64,000 bases of DNA from Sediminibacillus albus (GTDB lineage Bacteria; Bacillota; Bacilli; Bacillales; Amphibacillaceae). Position 1 is the first letter of the stretch. Every line of letters starts with the position of its first letter. The stretch lies in contig NZ_FNFL01000002.1 of the NCBI RefSeq assembly GCF_900101125.1, positions 372,001 to 436,000 of the forward strand, read 5' to 3'. This document shows positions 1-8,490 of the stretch, in pieces. The position numbers were made by a program, and so were the translations under genes. The notes under the pieces were generated by a model, which had not been told where the DNA came from, did not search any database, and saw nothing but the letters and a program-made list of their open reading frames with translations.

Positions 1-1
1 C

Positions 2-301
2 TTATTTCGATTAATGCAGGAATCGGTGCAAAATGCCGTCAAACACTCCGAGGCTTCCTTAATACAAGTGAAAATGGAAGTTATGCCAGATAAAGTCGGA
101 TTAGTGATCAAGGATGACGGGAAGGGCTTTGATATGTCTCAGCGCAGAGAAAAGTCATTTGGGATTATCGGAATGAAAGAGCGAGTGGAGATGCTTGATG
201 GGGAAATAGATATCTATTCCAAGGTGAATGAAGGAACGTCCATTATAATCAATGTGCCTTTAAACCAGGCTGATCAATTGGAGGAAGATAGTACGCCATA
301 A
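2..301 (+). CDS. degS: DegS sensor histidine kinase, C-terminal part (cut by window edge)
   Basis: The reading frame is open from base 2, so the gene begins upstream and only the last 99 residues are visible. They form the HATPase domain of a NarL/DegS-type histidine kinase: the N-box (QNAVKHS), the G1 box (DDGKGFD) and the G2 box (GIIGMKERV) appear in order, followed by the terminal beta strand and a short acidic tail. In B. subtilis the cytoplasmic kinase DegS phosphorylates DegU. The next gene here is degU, which supports the assignment. The sensor and dimerisation parts cannot be judged. Confidence 0.93.
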   Translation, partial: LFRLMQESVQNAVKHSEASLIQVKMEVMPDKVGLVIKDDGKGFDMSQRREKSFGIIGMKERVEMLDGEIDIYSKVNEGTSIIINVPLNQADQLEEDSTP

Positions 302-360
302 TTTGTAGAGGATTTATTTTATCTTAACCTGCACAAAATAATACAAATCTAGTAATATCA

Positions 361-582
361 TGTATAATAAAGATAGAGAACTGCTGCGACAGCAGAAAGG
401 TTTAGTTTAACTGGTGGTAGGGGAATAAACTATAGCAATTATCTTAGCACGGAGAATTGCCATGGCTAATACGTCTGCACAAGCCTTTAACGGGATGCAG
501 GCGGGCCTTGGGGATTCTTGCCATTAGCGGGTCCATTCCTGCTAAAGGAAGTTTCACTTATTGGAATTAGGAGGAGCAGAGT
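361..582 (+). promoter_or_regulatory. degU upstream region: candidate promoter and multi-hairpin leader
   Basis: Between degS and degU lie 281 bases, with a TATAAT box at 363-368. Downstream are five stem-loops: CTGCTG/CAGCAG (381-395), GTTTA/TAAAC (405-430), GCAATT/AATTGC (435-460), an 8-bp stem 472-479/496-503 with one G-U pair, and an 8-bp stem 524-531/538-545 with one G-U pair and a 6-base loop. The degU ribosome binding site (AGGAGGAG) follows. No T-tract follows any stem, so these are not simple terminators. I do not recognise a known riboswitch class. B. subtilis degU is known to have its own promoters; the leader role is inference. Confidence 0.45.
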
Positions 583-1263
583 ATGACAACCAACATATTA
601 TTAGTCGATGACCACAAGTTATTCCGCGAAGGTGTGAAGCGCATCTTAGATTTCGAGCCTTCTTTCAATGTTGTCGCCGAAGGAGATGACGGTTCTACTG
701 CAGTAAAATTGGTAGAAGAGCATAACCCTGATGTTGTCCTGATGGATATTAACATGCCTAACCTGAATGGTGTCCAAGCTACATCTGATTTGATTGAAAA
801 GCATCCGGAAGTCAGCGTGATTATTTTATCAATCCATGATGACGAGAACTACGTGACCCACGCACTAAAAACGGGTGCACAAGGATACTTGTTGAAAGAA
901 ATGGACTCCGATGCATTGATCGATGCCATTAAGGTCGTCAGTGAAGGCGGATCTTATCTCCATCCAAAAGTAACCCACAATCTTGTATTGGAATACCGCA
1001 GGCTGGCAGAAGAAAATGCCAACAAACCAGCAGAAAAACAAGTAGATTACCGAAAACCATTACACTTACTTACTAGAAGAGAATGCGAGGTTCTCCAGTT
1101 GCTCGCTGACGGTAAGAGTAACCGTGGAGTAGCTGAATCCTTGTATATTAGTGAAAAAACTGTGAAAAATCATGTTAGCAATATTTTGCAAAAGATGAAT
1201 GTGAACGATCGGACACAAGCTGTTGTTTCGGCAATACGCAACGGCTGGGTCGAAGTGTTGTAA
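583..1263 (+). CDS. degU: Two-component response regulator DegU
   Basis: This 226-aa protein has an N-terminal receiver domain (about residues 3-120) with the acidic pocket DD9-10, the phosphoacceptor Asp55 in VLMDINMPN and a conserved Lys in LLKEMD. A NarL/LuxR-type helix-turn-helix follows (about 160-222; [15 protein letters not shown] and SEKTVKNHV). Length and order match DegU, which controls degradative enzymes, motility, competence and biofilm in B. subtilis. The ATG follows AGGAGGAG at good spacing. It is separated from degS by a long structured gap, so it may be transcribed independently as well as by read-through. Confidence 0.96.
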   Translation: MTTNILLVDDHKLFREGVKRILDFEPSFNVVAEGDDGSTAVKLVEEHNPDVVLMDINMPNLNGVQATSDLIEKHPEVSVIILSIHDDENYVTHALKTGAQGYLLKEMDSDALIDAIKVVSEGGSYLHPKVTHNLVLEYRRLAEENANKPAEKQVDYRKPLHLLTRRECEVLQLLADGKSNRGVAESLYISEKTVKNHVSNILQKMNVNDRTQAVVSAIRNGWVEVL

Positions 1264-1266
1264 GGA

Positions 1267-1296
1267 AAATCCGGGTGATTGGCACCCGGATTTTTT
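1267..1296 (+). terminator. Intrinsic terminator after degU
   Basis: A 10-bp stem (AATCCGGGTG / CACCCGGATT) with a 5-base loop is followed by TTTTTT, directly after the degU stop. Confidence 0.9.
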
Positions 1297-1466
1297 ATGC
1301 TGTTTTTACTCAGGTCGATAAATGTTAATCCGCACCTGTGGAAAAAATGGGATCCTGTACATCCTTGTATTACCAATTAGAAAATTTCCGGTAGATTCTC
1401 TCACTGGCTGATTGTAGAATAGAGAATAGGAATACTAGTAAAAATGACCATGAAAGGTACGATGAT

Positions 1467-2309
1467 ATGAAAATTGCTGTAATGACTGATAGTACGGCTT
1501 ACATACCGGCTGATGTCCGGTCTCAGAAGAATATCCATATGGTTCCTCTTAATGTGATTTTTGAAGATAAATCTTATCAGGAAGAAGTAGATATCACTAC
1601 AGAAGAGTTTTATCCTATGGTCCAAGCTGCCGATGAACTCCCAAAAACATCCCAGCCATCGATTGGCCTGATAACAGTGAAGTTAGAACAACTTGCTGAG
1701 GATTACGATGCTGTAATTTCTGTCCACTTGTCAAGCGGGATTAGCGGTACCTTTGAGGCTGTCAGCTCCGCCGGAAGAATGGTCAAGGGAATCGATGTAT
1801 ATCCATTCGATTCAGAAATGAGTTGTATGGTTCAAGGTTTTTATGCTTTGGAAGCTGCTGAAGTGGCAGCAAATGGGGCAACTGTCGAGCAAATTCTGGA
1901 GCGGCTTGATAATATGAAAGAAACAATGATCGCTTATTTTATGGTAGATGACTTAAGTAACTTGCATCGCGGAGGCCGTTTAAATGGTGCACAAGCAATT
2001 CTTGGCAGCATGCTCCAGGTGAAACCACTGTTATATTTTGAAAATAAAAAGATTGTACCTTTTGAAAAAATCCGTACAAGAAAACGGGCACTAAAACGGA
2101 TGGAAGATTTGTTTTCAGCTGATGCCCAAACGGGCAAGCCAATAAAGGCTGTGGTCATCCATTCGCTGCGGGAGCAGGAAGCAGAGGGATTGAAACAGCA
2201 GTTTGAAACAGCGTTCCCTAATGCTGAAGTCCAAGTAAGCTATTTCGGCCCGGTAATTGGCACTCATCTCGGCGAAGGCGCTATTGGCCTTGGCTGGTAC
2301 TTCAAATAG
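1467..2309 (+). CDS. degV: DegV family fatty-acid-binding protein
   Basis: The 280-aa protein starts like the DegV family (KIAVMTDSTAYIP) and carries its conserved stretches TSQPSIG, HLSSGISGTF and FMVDDLSNLHRGGRL. DegV/FakB proteins bind a fatty acid and present it to FakA, the acyl kinase that makes acyl phosphate for phospholipid synthesis. The protein is soluble, with no signal peptide. The position after degU is as in B. subtilis, but a terminator lies between them, so degV has its own transcription. Which fatty acid it binds cannot be read from sequence. Confidence 0.92.
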   Translation: MKIAVMTDSTAYIPADVRSQKNIHMVPLNVIFEDKSYQEEVDITTEEFYPMVQAADELPKTSQPSIGLITVKLEQLAEDYDAVISVHLSSGISGTFEAVSSAGRMVKGIDVYPFDSEMSCMVQGFYALEAAEVAANGATVEQILERLDNMKETMIAYFMVDDLSNLHRGGRLNGAQAILGSMLQVKPLLYFENKKIVPFEKIRTRKRALKRMEDLFSADAQTGKPIKAVVIHSLREQEAEGLKQQFETAFPNAEVQVSYFGPVIGTHLGEGAIGLGWYFK

Positions 2310-2336
2310 TCTTAGCAATTATACCCTTATGTTAAA

Positions 2337-2362
2337 GCTGCCCCTGATCATTCAGGGTCAGC
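2337..2362 (+). other. Hairpin between degV and comFA
   Basis: GCTG-c-CCCTGA, loop TCAT, TCAGGG-t-CAGC form a 10-bp stem with one mismatch. It has no T-tract, and ends about 10 bases before the comFA ribosome binding site. It could be a weak degV terminator or affect comFA translation. I see no clear ComK box (paired AAAA-N5-TTTT) in this gap. Confidence 0.5.
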
Positions 2363-2380
2363 CCTCTATAAAAAAAGGAG

Positions 2381-3886
2381 ATGATTTCAATTAGCAAGAT
2401 ACCTGCATTCCTCCGGTTTTCCGGTCATCCTTCTTATGACTGGCTCCCTTCATCAACCAATCCTCCACTTCCTTCTGATGAATATAATCAGCTTGACGTT
2501 AAGGCTCTCGCCACCCGTTTCTCCGGTAAACTCCTTTTACAGGAAGAAATCCCCCTGGAACCTTCTATATTTGAAAGGCTGCTCCTTCTCCACTTATTCA
2601 CACCTGTTCAGTCAATCCAAACAACCTGGCGGGGCTGGCACTGCCGACGCTGCGGAAACAGGGCAAAGAGACAGTTTGCTAATCTCCCCTGTGCCCGCTG
2701 CCGACGTACACACGTGTACTGCCGCAAGTGTATTGCCATGGGCCGGGTGCTCAAATGCGAGTCGCTCTATTTCTGGACAGGACCAAATCCTCAATGGATA
2801 GAAGAGATCAACCCTTGCAGGTGGCAAGGGGAGTTAACGCCTCACCAGCAAGCAGCTTCCGATAAAATTAAATCGATAATGCAAGCCGGTTCTGCCGAGC
2901 TTTTGGTTTGGGCCGTTTGTGGAGCAGGAAAAACAGAGATGCTGTTTCAAGGGATAAGCAAATCGTTAGCAGCAGGAAAGCGGGTTTGCATCGCTACGCC
3001 GCGAACTGATGTAGTCAAAGAATTGCTGTCAAGATTTCAACATGCCTATCCGAACACAATTATTAGTGGTTTGTACGGCGGCAGTAAGGACAAAGGGGAG
3101 GGGCAGCTAGTTATTGCCACCACTCACCAGTTGCTCCGTTTTGCGTCAGCCTTCAATGTCATAGTGATTGATGAAATTGATGCTTTTCCCTTTCATAACG
3201 ATCCCTCACTGCCTTTTGCGGCCTACAGGGCAGCAAGGCCGGAAGCTGCCCGCATATATTTAACCGCCACACCTAGAAAAGAACAGCGCCGGCGCTTACA
3301 ATTTGGCCAACTGTCCTCCGTGTTTGTACCCGTTCGCTACCATGGGCATCCGTTACCGGTTCCCCAGCTTATTATGCCTCGTTCTCTAAAAAAAGCACTA
3401 AAAAAGCATATGCCGCCAGCTGCTTTCTTTTCATGGATGAAACAACGAAAAAAGCCCGATCGCCAGCTGTTGATTTTTGTTCCCAACATAAACCTCGCTC
3501 GAAACATGGAAGCAGCTTTGAAGCAATATAGGAGCCATCACAATCTGGAATACCTTGGAGACCTGAAGAAGATGGCTTCTGTCCATGCATCTGATCCAGA
3601 CAGAGACAGAAAAGTGCAGCTTTTTCGTCATAAAAAAATCATGCTATTAATTACGACTACCATCCTTGAAAGAGGTGTCACCTTTCCCTCAGTAGATGTG
3701 ATCGTTTTCGATGCTGGCCATCCTGTTTTTGATCAGGCTGCACTGATTCAAATTGCCGGAAGGGCTGGAAGAAGCCCATACGACCCGGAAGGCGAAGTCA
3801 TTTTCTATCACGATGGAAAGACAGCTGCCATGGCTGCCGCGGTGAAATCAATGAAAGCGATGAATGAGAAGGCGAGGGAGGTTTAA
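2381..3886 (+). CDS. comFA: ComFA, DNA-uptake ATP-dependent translocase
   Basis: This 501-aa superfamily 2 helicase-like protein has an N-terminal cysteine cluster (C88xxC91, C104xxC107, C114xxC117) that probably binds zinc, Walker A GAGKT at about 181-185, the DEID box at 264-267, and C-terminal motifs TTTILERGVTFPSV and QIAGRAGR. ComFA powers DNA import across the membrane during natural competence. The ATG at 2381 directly abuts AAAGGAG, which leaves no spacer; ATT codons at 2384 and 2390 lie in frame, the latter at normal distance, so the true start is uncertain. It is followed without a gap by comFC, and comFB is missing. Confidence 0.94.
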   Translation: MISISKIPAFLRFSGHPSYDWLPSSTNPPLPSDEYNQLDVKALATRFSGKLLLQEEIPLEPSIFERLLLLHLFTPVQSIQTTWRGWHCRRCGNRAKRQFANLPCARCRRTHVYCRKCIAMGRVLKCESLYFWTGPNPQWIEEINPCRWQGELTPHQQAASDKIKSIMQAGSAELLVWAVCGAGKTEMLFQGISKSLAAGKRVCIATPRTDVVKELLSRFQHAYPNTIISGLYGGSKDKGEGQLVIATTHQLLRFASAFNVIVIDEIDAFPFHNDPSLPFAAYRAARPEAARIYLTATPRKEQRRRLQFGQLSSVFVPVRYHGHPLPVPQLIMPRSLKKALKKHMPPAAFFSWMKQRKKPDRQLLIFVPNINLARNMEAALKQYRSHHNLEYLGDLKKMASVHASDPDRDRKVQLFRHKKIMLLITTTILERGVTFPSVDVIVFDAGHPVFDQAALIQIAGRAGRSPYDPEGEVIFYHDGKTAAMAAAVKSMKAMNEKAREV

Positions 3887-4576
3887 ATGCATTGTTTATG
3901 GTGTGACGAAGAAATCCTTCCGGTCGTAGATTGGAACACATTTCTAATCCCTGAACCTGCTGTCAATTTATGCAGCCCTTGCAAGGCTGAGTTGGATAAG
4001 TTGGAGGGGAGCTTGTGTATGATGTGCGGAAGGCGTACTTCTTTCAAGGTATGCCCGGATTGCCAGCATTGGGAGTCACAGCCGCAATGGAGAGGGTCGT
4101 TGCAAAAGAATCATTCGGTATATGTGTATAATCAGCGGATGCAGGATATGCTTGCCAAGTGGAAGTACCGCGGCGATTATAAGCTGCGTGAAGCCTTTCA
4201 ACCCGATTATTATCAACGTTTTCATGAGGTATTCAGTAAAACGTTGCGCAAGCAGTCCATATTAGTACCGATTCCGCTTAGTCCGGCCCGTTTGTATGAG
4301 CGCGGCTTCAACCAGGCAGAGGCCCTTGCTGAGTTATTAGAAACACCGATTGAAAATGCGTTGTCAAGACAGTATGGAGAGAAACAGTCGAAAAAATCAC
4401 GAAAAGAACGGCTTGCCTCAAAGAATCCTTTTGCCATCAAACAATCGGTTTTTGACAAGCCAGCTATCCTTATCGATGACATCTACACCACAGGAACCAC
4501 TCTGCGCCATGCTGCCCGTACGCTGAAAGAACATAGGTGCCCTCAAGTGTTTGCGTTTACCCTCGCAAGAGGCTGA
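3887..4576 (+). CDS. comFC: ComFC, competence phosphoribosyltransferase-like protein
   Basis: This 229-aa protein has N-terminal CxxC pairs (CLWC, CSPC, CMMC, CPDC) likely binding zinc, then a type I phosphoribosyltransferase fold with VPIPLSP, ERGFNQA and the PRPP-binding loop ILIDDIYTTGTT. ComFC/GntX proteins are needed for transformation and in other bacteria bind single-stranded DNA and partner ComFA; a transferase reaction is not established. The ATG immediately follows the comFA TAA, and its ribosome binding site (GGGAGG) lies inside comFA, so the two are translationally coupled. Confidence 0.94.
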   Translation: MHCLWCDEEILPVVDWNTFLIPEPAVNLCSPCKAELDKLEGSLCMMCGRRTSFKVCPDCQHWESQPQWRGSLQKNHSVYVYNQRMQDMLAKWKYRGDYKLREAFQPDYYQRFHEVFSKTLRKQSILVPIPLSPARLYERGFNQAEALAELLETPIENALSRQYGEKQSKKSRKERLASKNPFAIKQSVFDKPAILIDDIYTTGTTLRHAARTLKEHRCPQVFAFTLARG

Positions 4577-4655
4577 GTCTGTTTTGGGTATTCCCATAAC
4601 TGGGATAAGTATCGGTCATCTCGAAAAAATGGTTTATCTCAAACAGAAAGGGATG

Positions 4656-4664
4656 TGCTATAAT
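4656..4664 (+). promoter_or_regulatory. Extended -10 promoter element before yvyF
   Basis: TGC followed by TATAAT gives a consensus extended -10, 32 bases before the chosen yvyF start. No good -35 is visible. This would let the late flagellar operon start without read-through from comF. Confidence 0.55.
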
Positions 4665-4696
4665 GGACGAAAAATTGCTTTTGGGAGGAATTGGTG

Positions 4697-5113
4697 ATGG
4701 GACAATTAGCTAACTGTCCAAGATGTGATGCTTTGTTTGTTTCTGGAATGCGTTCGATTTGTCAGGAGTGTTACAAAGAAGAGGAACGTGCCTATACGAC
4801 CGTTTATAATTATTTGCGCCCCAGGAAAAACAGACAAGCTACCATCCCGGAGATTGTCGAGGCTACTGGTGTACATGAAGGTTTGATATATAAATTTGTG
4901 AAAGAAAAAAGGCTGCGGGCTTCCCAGTTCCCGAATCTCAGCTATCCTTGTGATCGGTGCGGAACGGAAATAGCGGAAGGAAACCTGTGCAAAAATTGCT
5001 CAGCAGATATTACCGGAGCTTTATCTGAACAGCAGAAAATTAATGATATAGAGAAACGCAACAAAGAGAAAGAACAAGCAAATACGTATTATACAGTCGA
5101 AAAAAAACATTAA
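4697..5113 (+). CDS. yvyF: YvyF, zinc-ribbon flagellar operon protein
   Basis: The protein of 138 aa belongs to the TIGR03826/YvyF family found at the head of the flgM operon. It has an N-terminal CPRC...CQEC zinc ribbon, a central helix-turn-helix-like segment (PEIVEATGVHEGLIYKFV) and a second CDRC...CKNC ribbon. In B. subtilis it is a putative flagellar regulator with a modest effect. TTG (4691), GTG (4694) and ATG (4697) are in frame; GGGAGG at 4683-4688 is best spaced for ATG 4697, which gives MGQLANCPRC. Confidence 0.88.
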   Translation: MGQLANCPRCDALFVSGMRSICQECYKEEERAYTTVYNYLRPRKNRQATIPEIVEATGVHEGLIYKFVKEKRLRASQFPNLSYPCDRCGTEIAEGNLCKNCSADITGALSEQQKINDIEKRNKEKEQANTYYTVEKKH

Positions 5114-5122
5114 AATCTTTAT

Positions 5123-5149
5123 TAAACATTGCTGAATCTTAACCGATAT
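5123..5149 (+). promoter_or_regulatory. Sigma-D promoter of flgM operon
   Basis: TAAA (5123-5126), a 15-base spacer and ACCGATAT (5142-5149) match the sigma-D consensus TAAA-N15-GCCGATAT at 11 of 12 positions. It lies 49 bases before flgM, as in B. subtilis, where FlgM and sigma-D form a feedback loop. Confidence 0.9.
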
Positions 5150-5197
5150 TACAATTAAGAGCGTGTGCGTTTTTATCCATGAAAGGAGTGCTTAATC

Positions 5198-5467
5198 TTG
5201 AAAATTCAAGGTCCTAATCATTCCAACTTTAATCCGTATCAAAAACAGATGCAAAAACAAGCGGATTTAAAAAAGGAATTGACGAATCAAGCAGATCAGT
5301 TGCAAATATCCAACCAAGCAAAACAACTGCAGGAAACGGCTAAACCAGACCCTGCACGCCAAGAGCGGGTGCAGGAAATAAAACAGGCTGTCGAATCCGG
5401 TGAGTACAAAATAGATCCAAAACAGACAGCAAGGAAGATGGTCGAGTTTTGGAACAACCAACCGTAA
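5198..5467 (+). CDS. flgM: FlgM, anti-sigma-D factor
   Basis: An 89-aa, Gln- and Lys-rich protein without hydrophobic segments; the C-terminal half (ERVQEIKQAVESGEYKIDPKQ) is the sigma-binding FlgM signature. FlgM holds sigma-D inactive until the hook-basal body is complete. The start is TTG with AAAGGAG nine bases upstream. It is driven by a sigma-D promoter, hence autoregulated. The flgN start lies 14 bases after its stop, consistent with coupled expression. Confidence 0.93.
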   Translation: MKIQGPNHSNFNPYQKQMQKQADLKKELTNQADQLQISNQAKQLQETAKPDPARQERVQEIKQAVESGEYKIDPKQTARKMVEFWNNQP

Positions 5468-5481
5468 AGGGAGGACGCCCG

Positions 5482-5979
5482 ATGTCCGTTCAACCCATTG
5501 TTGAATCTTTAGAATCAATAACTAAACTGCACGAAAGCTTACTCTCATTATCGATCGAAAAAACGGAATGCCTGAAAGCAGGCGATACGGAAAAGCTGCA
5601 GGCATTGCTGCTTAAAGAGAGGAAACATGTGCAGGCCATTAACCAGATGGAAGAAAAGCGGCAGCAAATCGTCCAAATCTGGTCGGAAAGCAATAATGTG
5701 CCAACTGACAAGGCAACTGTAACCGGGATGCTTGAGCGGATGGAAGATCCACAAGATAAACTCGATTTGGAGAGCCATTTCTTAAAATTGACGAATGTCC
5801 TGGTTGAACTAAAGCAGCAAGAGAAGTTAAATCAGGAACTGACAAAACAGTCATTGCAGTTCATCGAAATTTCAATTGATATGATGGATCCATCACTTAA
5901 AAATATGAATTACGGAAACACTAGCCAAGCAAAATCACAGCAGACGAATAAACGATCGCTGTTCGATTCGAAGGCATAG
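5482..5979 (+). CDS. flgN: FlgN family export chaperone
   Basis: A 165-aa, mostly alpha-helical, charged protein matching the FlgN/YvyG family: long N-terminal helices (ESITKLHESLLSLSIEKTECLKAG) and a polar tail. FlgN is the cytosolic chaperone delivering hook-associated proteins FlgK and FlgL, the next two genes, to the flagellar export gate. An upstream in-frame ATG (5449) overlaps flgM, but AAAGGGAGG at 5466-5474 points to ATG 5482. Confidence 0.88.
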   Translation: MSVQPIVESLESITKLHESLLSLSIEKTECLKAGDTEKLQALLLKERKHVQAINQMEEKRQQIVQIWSESNNVPTDKATVTGMLERMEDPQDKLDLESHFLKLTNVLVELKQQEKLNQELTKQSLQFIEISIDMMDPSLKNMNYGNTSQAKSQQTNKRSLFDSKA

Positions 5980-6000
5980 CAAGAGAGAGGAGTAACCAGT

Positions 6001-7533
6001 GTGAGTTCAACTTTTAGTGGATTAGAGGTAGCCAGACGGGCATTGACCACCCAGCAGTCCGCCTTATATACAACCAGTCATAATATTGCCAATGCGAATA
6101 CAGACGGGTACACAAGGCAGCGGGTTAATTTCGAGCAAACGTCTCCTTACCCCCCTGCATCGAGAAACCGTCCGGAAATTCCAGGACAGGTCGGGAGCGG
6201 AGTACAGGCAGGATCAATCGAAAGAATAAGAGACTCGTTTCTCGATAAACAATTTCGAGGGGAAAATGCCAAGCTCGGCTATTATGAATCAAAAGCAGCA
6301 GCCATGCAGCAGATGGAAAGCATCATGAATGAACCATCTGAACAAGGACTGGCAAAAACAATGGATCGCTTTTGGCAGTCGCTTCAGGATTTAGCGACTA
6401 ACCCGGATGAAGGGGCCCGATCCGTTGTAGCACAGCGGGGACTTGCTGTAGCGGAAACATTTAATTATGTATCAGATTCGCTAAATGCCGTCAGAAGTAA
6501 TCTCCAGGAAGAGATGAATGTTACCGAAAAAGAAATTAACTCACTCGTCCGCCAAATAAATAATGTCAATAAACAAATTGGCGAGATTGAACCACACGGT
6601 TATGTTCCCAACGACTTATACGATGAACGTGACCGTTATATTGATAAGCTTTCTGGATTAGTAGACATCAACGTATCGTATGAAAGCAGCGGCGGCAAGC
6701 CAAGCGCTCTTGCAATGGGAAAAGCGAAGATTGAATTGGCGGATGCCCAGGGGAAAAGTACCGGAACGACACTTGTTGAACCTACTGGTGAATATAAGCA
6801 ACTATCCATCGCGTATGATGACAACGAAAATGTAAGCAGCTTTGAGTTTACCAACGTCGACAGGGACGGCAATGAAACTGCCGCACCAGCAATTGCGGCT
6901 GCTGATTTTTCTTCGCAAGGCAAATTAAAAGCATTGATGGAGTCTAATGGTTATGTTGATGGGAATGGCGAGATTTCCGGCGAGTACACCGATATGCTGA
7001 AAGATATCGATACTTTGGCAGAATCCTTTGTAGCAGAATTTAATAAGGTCCATACCCAGGGCACTGACATGGAAGGCCAGCAAGGACAGGATTTCTTTAC
7101 CATTGATGATACAGAAAACGCTGCTGCAACCATGGGAGTTTCCCAAGCTATTCAGGAAAACAGCAATTTAATTGCTGCCAGTGCAAATGGGGACAGCGGT
7201 AACGGTGAAAATGCTTTGTCCTTGGCGGAAACAATGCGGAAAAAAGGCATTGATGGTTTAGGAGATAATGCCTCCGTCCAAACATATTATGAAGGAATGA
7301 TAGGCGAAATGGCTGTTATTTCTCAGGAAGCAGCCCGTATGCAGACCAACGCTACCACTCTTCGTGACCAAGTTGATGAAAACAGACAGTCGGTCAGTGC
7401 GGTATCTTTGGATGAGGAAATGACCAATATGATTAAATTTCAGCATGCATACAATGCAGCAGCCAGAAATATGACGACCGTAGATGAGATGCTTGACAGA
7501 ATCATTAACAATATGGGATTAGTTGGAAGGTAG
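6001..7533 (+). CDS. flgK: FlgK, flagellar hook-associated protein 1
   Basis: The 510-aa protein shows the N-terminal rod/hook signature (FSGLEVARRALTTQQSALYTTSHNIANANTDGYTRQ) and a C-terminal coiled coil ending in VSLDEEMTNMIKFQHAYNAAARN. HAP1 is the first junction ring between hook and filament and is secreted by the flagellar type III apparatus. Start is GTG, with GAGAGGAG upstream. It is flanked by its chaperone flgN and by flgL; the spacing of 10 bases to flgL supports one operon. Confidence 0.97.
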   Translation: MSSTFSGLEVARRALTTQQSALYTTSHNIANANTDGYTRQRVNFEQTSPYPPASRNRPEIPGQVGSGVQAGSIERIRDSFLDKQFRGENAKLGYYESKAAAMQQMESIMNEPSEQGLAKTMDRFWQSLQDLATNPDEGARSVVAQRGLAVAETFNYVSDSLNAVRSNLQEEMNVTEKEINSLVRQINNVNKQIGEIEPHGYVPNDLYDERDRYIDKLSGLVDINVSYESSGGKPSALAMGKAKIELADAQGKSTGTTLVEPTGEYKQLSIAYDDNENVSSFEFTNVDRDGNETAAPAIAAADFSSQGKLKALMESNGYVDGNGEISGEYTDMLKDIDTLAESFVAEFNKVHTQGTDMEGQQGQDFFTIDDTENAAATMGVSQAIQENSNLIAASANGDSGNGENALSLAETMRKKGIDGLGDNASVQTYYEGMIGEMAVISQEAARMQTNATTLRDQVDENRQSVSAVSLDEEMTNMIKFQHAYNAAARNMTTVDEMLDRIINNMGLVGR

Positions 7534-7543
7534 GTGGCTTTAA

Positions 7544-8416
7544 ATGCGCGTAACACAAAGTATGTTATCGAATAATATGTTGAAAAACTTAAGCAACAGC
7601 TACAATAGTTTGGGGAAATATATGGATCAGCTGTCAACTGGAAAAAAAGTCAACCGTCCTTCTGATGACCCTGTCGTGGCGATGAAAGGAATGAATTACC
7701 GTACCCAGGTAACAGAGATTGAACAATTCCAGCGTAATACCAGTGAAGTGCACAATTGGATGGATAACTCGGATTCCGCGATGGATCAAGCGACACAGGC
7801 GATGCAGCGGCTCCGCGAGTTAGCGGTACAATCCAGTAATGGTACATATGAAGAAGGACAGCGGGAAAATATTTCTAATGAAGTTGACCAACTACGTGAC
7901 CATTTAATCGATATCGCCAACACGAAAGTTAATGGTAAATATATTTTCAACGGGACAAAAACGGACGTAGCACCTGTTACAGATGATGGTCAATTGCGGG
8001 ATGCTGGCGGTGATGTCTTAATTGAGGTAGCAAGCGGTACGAAGTTGAAGGCAAACATTGATGCGGGCAGTGTTTTCAGCGAAGATTTATTTGCGGAGAT
8101 TCAAGCTTTCTCCGATTCTCTTAAGTCAGACGTACCTGACGAAGATCTGGGGGCTAATATTGGATTGCTCGATGGTCATATCGATAAAGTTGTCAACGAG
8201 CGTGCCGATTTAGGGGCAAGGATGAATCGATTGGAATTGATTGAAAATCGTTTATCTTCGCAAGAAGTTACTGCTAATAAAATCATGTCGGATAATGAAG
8301 ACGTTGATATTGAAAAAGTGATCATGAACCTGACCACTCAAGAAAGCATACACCGGGCGGCGCTTAGCGCTGGCTCACGGATTATCCAGCCTACATTGAC
8401 AGACTTTTTAAGATAA
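7544..8416 (+). CDS. flgL: FlgL, flagellar hook-associated protein 3
   Basis: A 290-aa flagellin-like protein with the N-terminal D0/D1 helix (VTQSMLSNNMLKNLSNSY, QLSTGKKVNRPSDDP) and the C-terminal helix (NLTTQESIHRAALSAGSRI). HAP3 forms the second junction layer before flagellin. The domain between the helices is short and begins GKYIFNGTKT. ATG follows GGTAGGTGG, 10 bases after flgK. Confidence 0.95.
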   Translation: MRVTQSMLSNNMLKNLSNSYNSLGKYMDQLSTGKKVNRPSDDPVVAMKGMNYRTQVTEIEQFQRNTSEVHNWMDNSDSAMDQATQAMQRLRELAVQSSNGTYEEGQRENISNEVDQLRDHLIDIANTKVNGKYIFNGTKTDVAPVTDDGQLRDAGGDVLIEVASGTKLKANIDAGSVFSEDLFAEIQAFSDSLKSDVPDEDLGANIGLLDGHIDKVVNERADLGARMNRLELIENRLSSQEVTANKIMSDNEDVDIEKVIMNLTTQESIHRAALSAGSRIIQPTLTDFLR

Positions 8417-8490
8417 TACATTACGTGAAAGCACTTGTCCTCTGTTTGAGTGGCAAGGCTTTTTACTATCATGGAATAGGAGTGAGTTTC

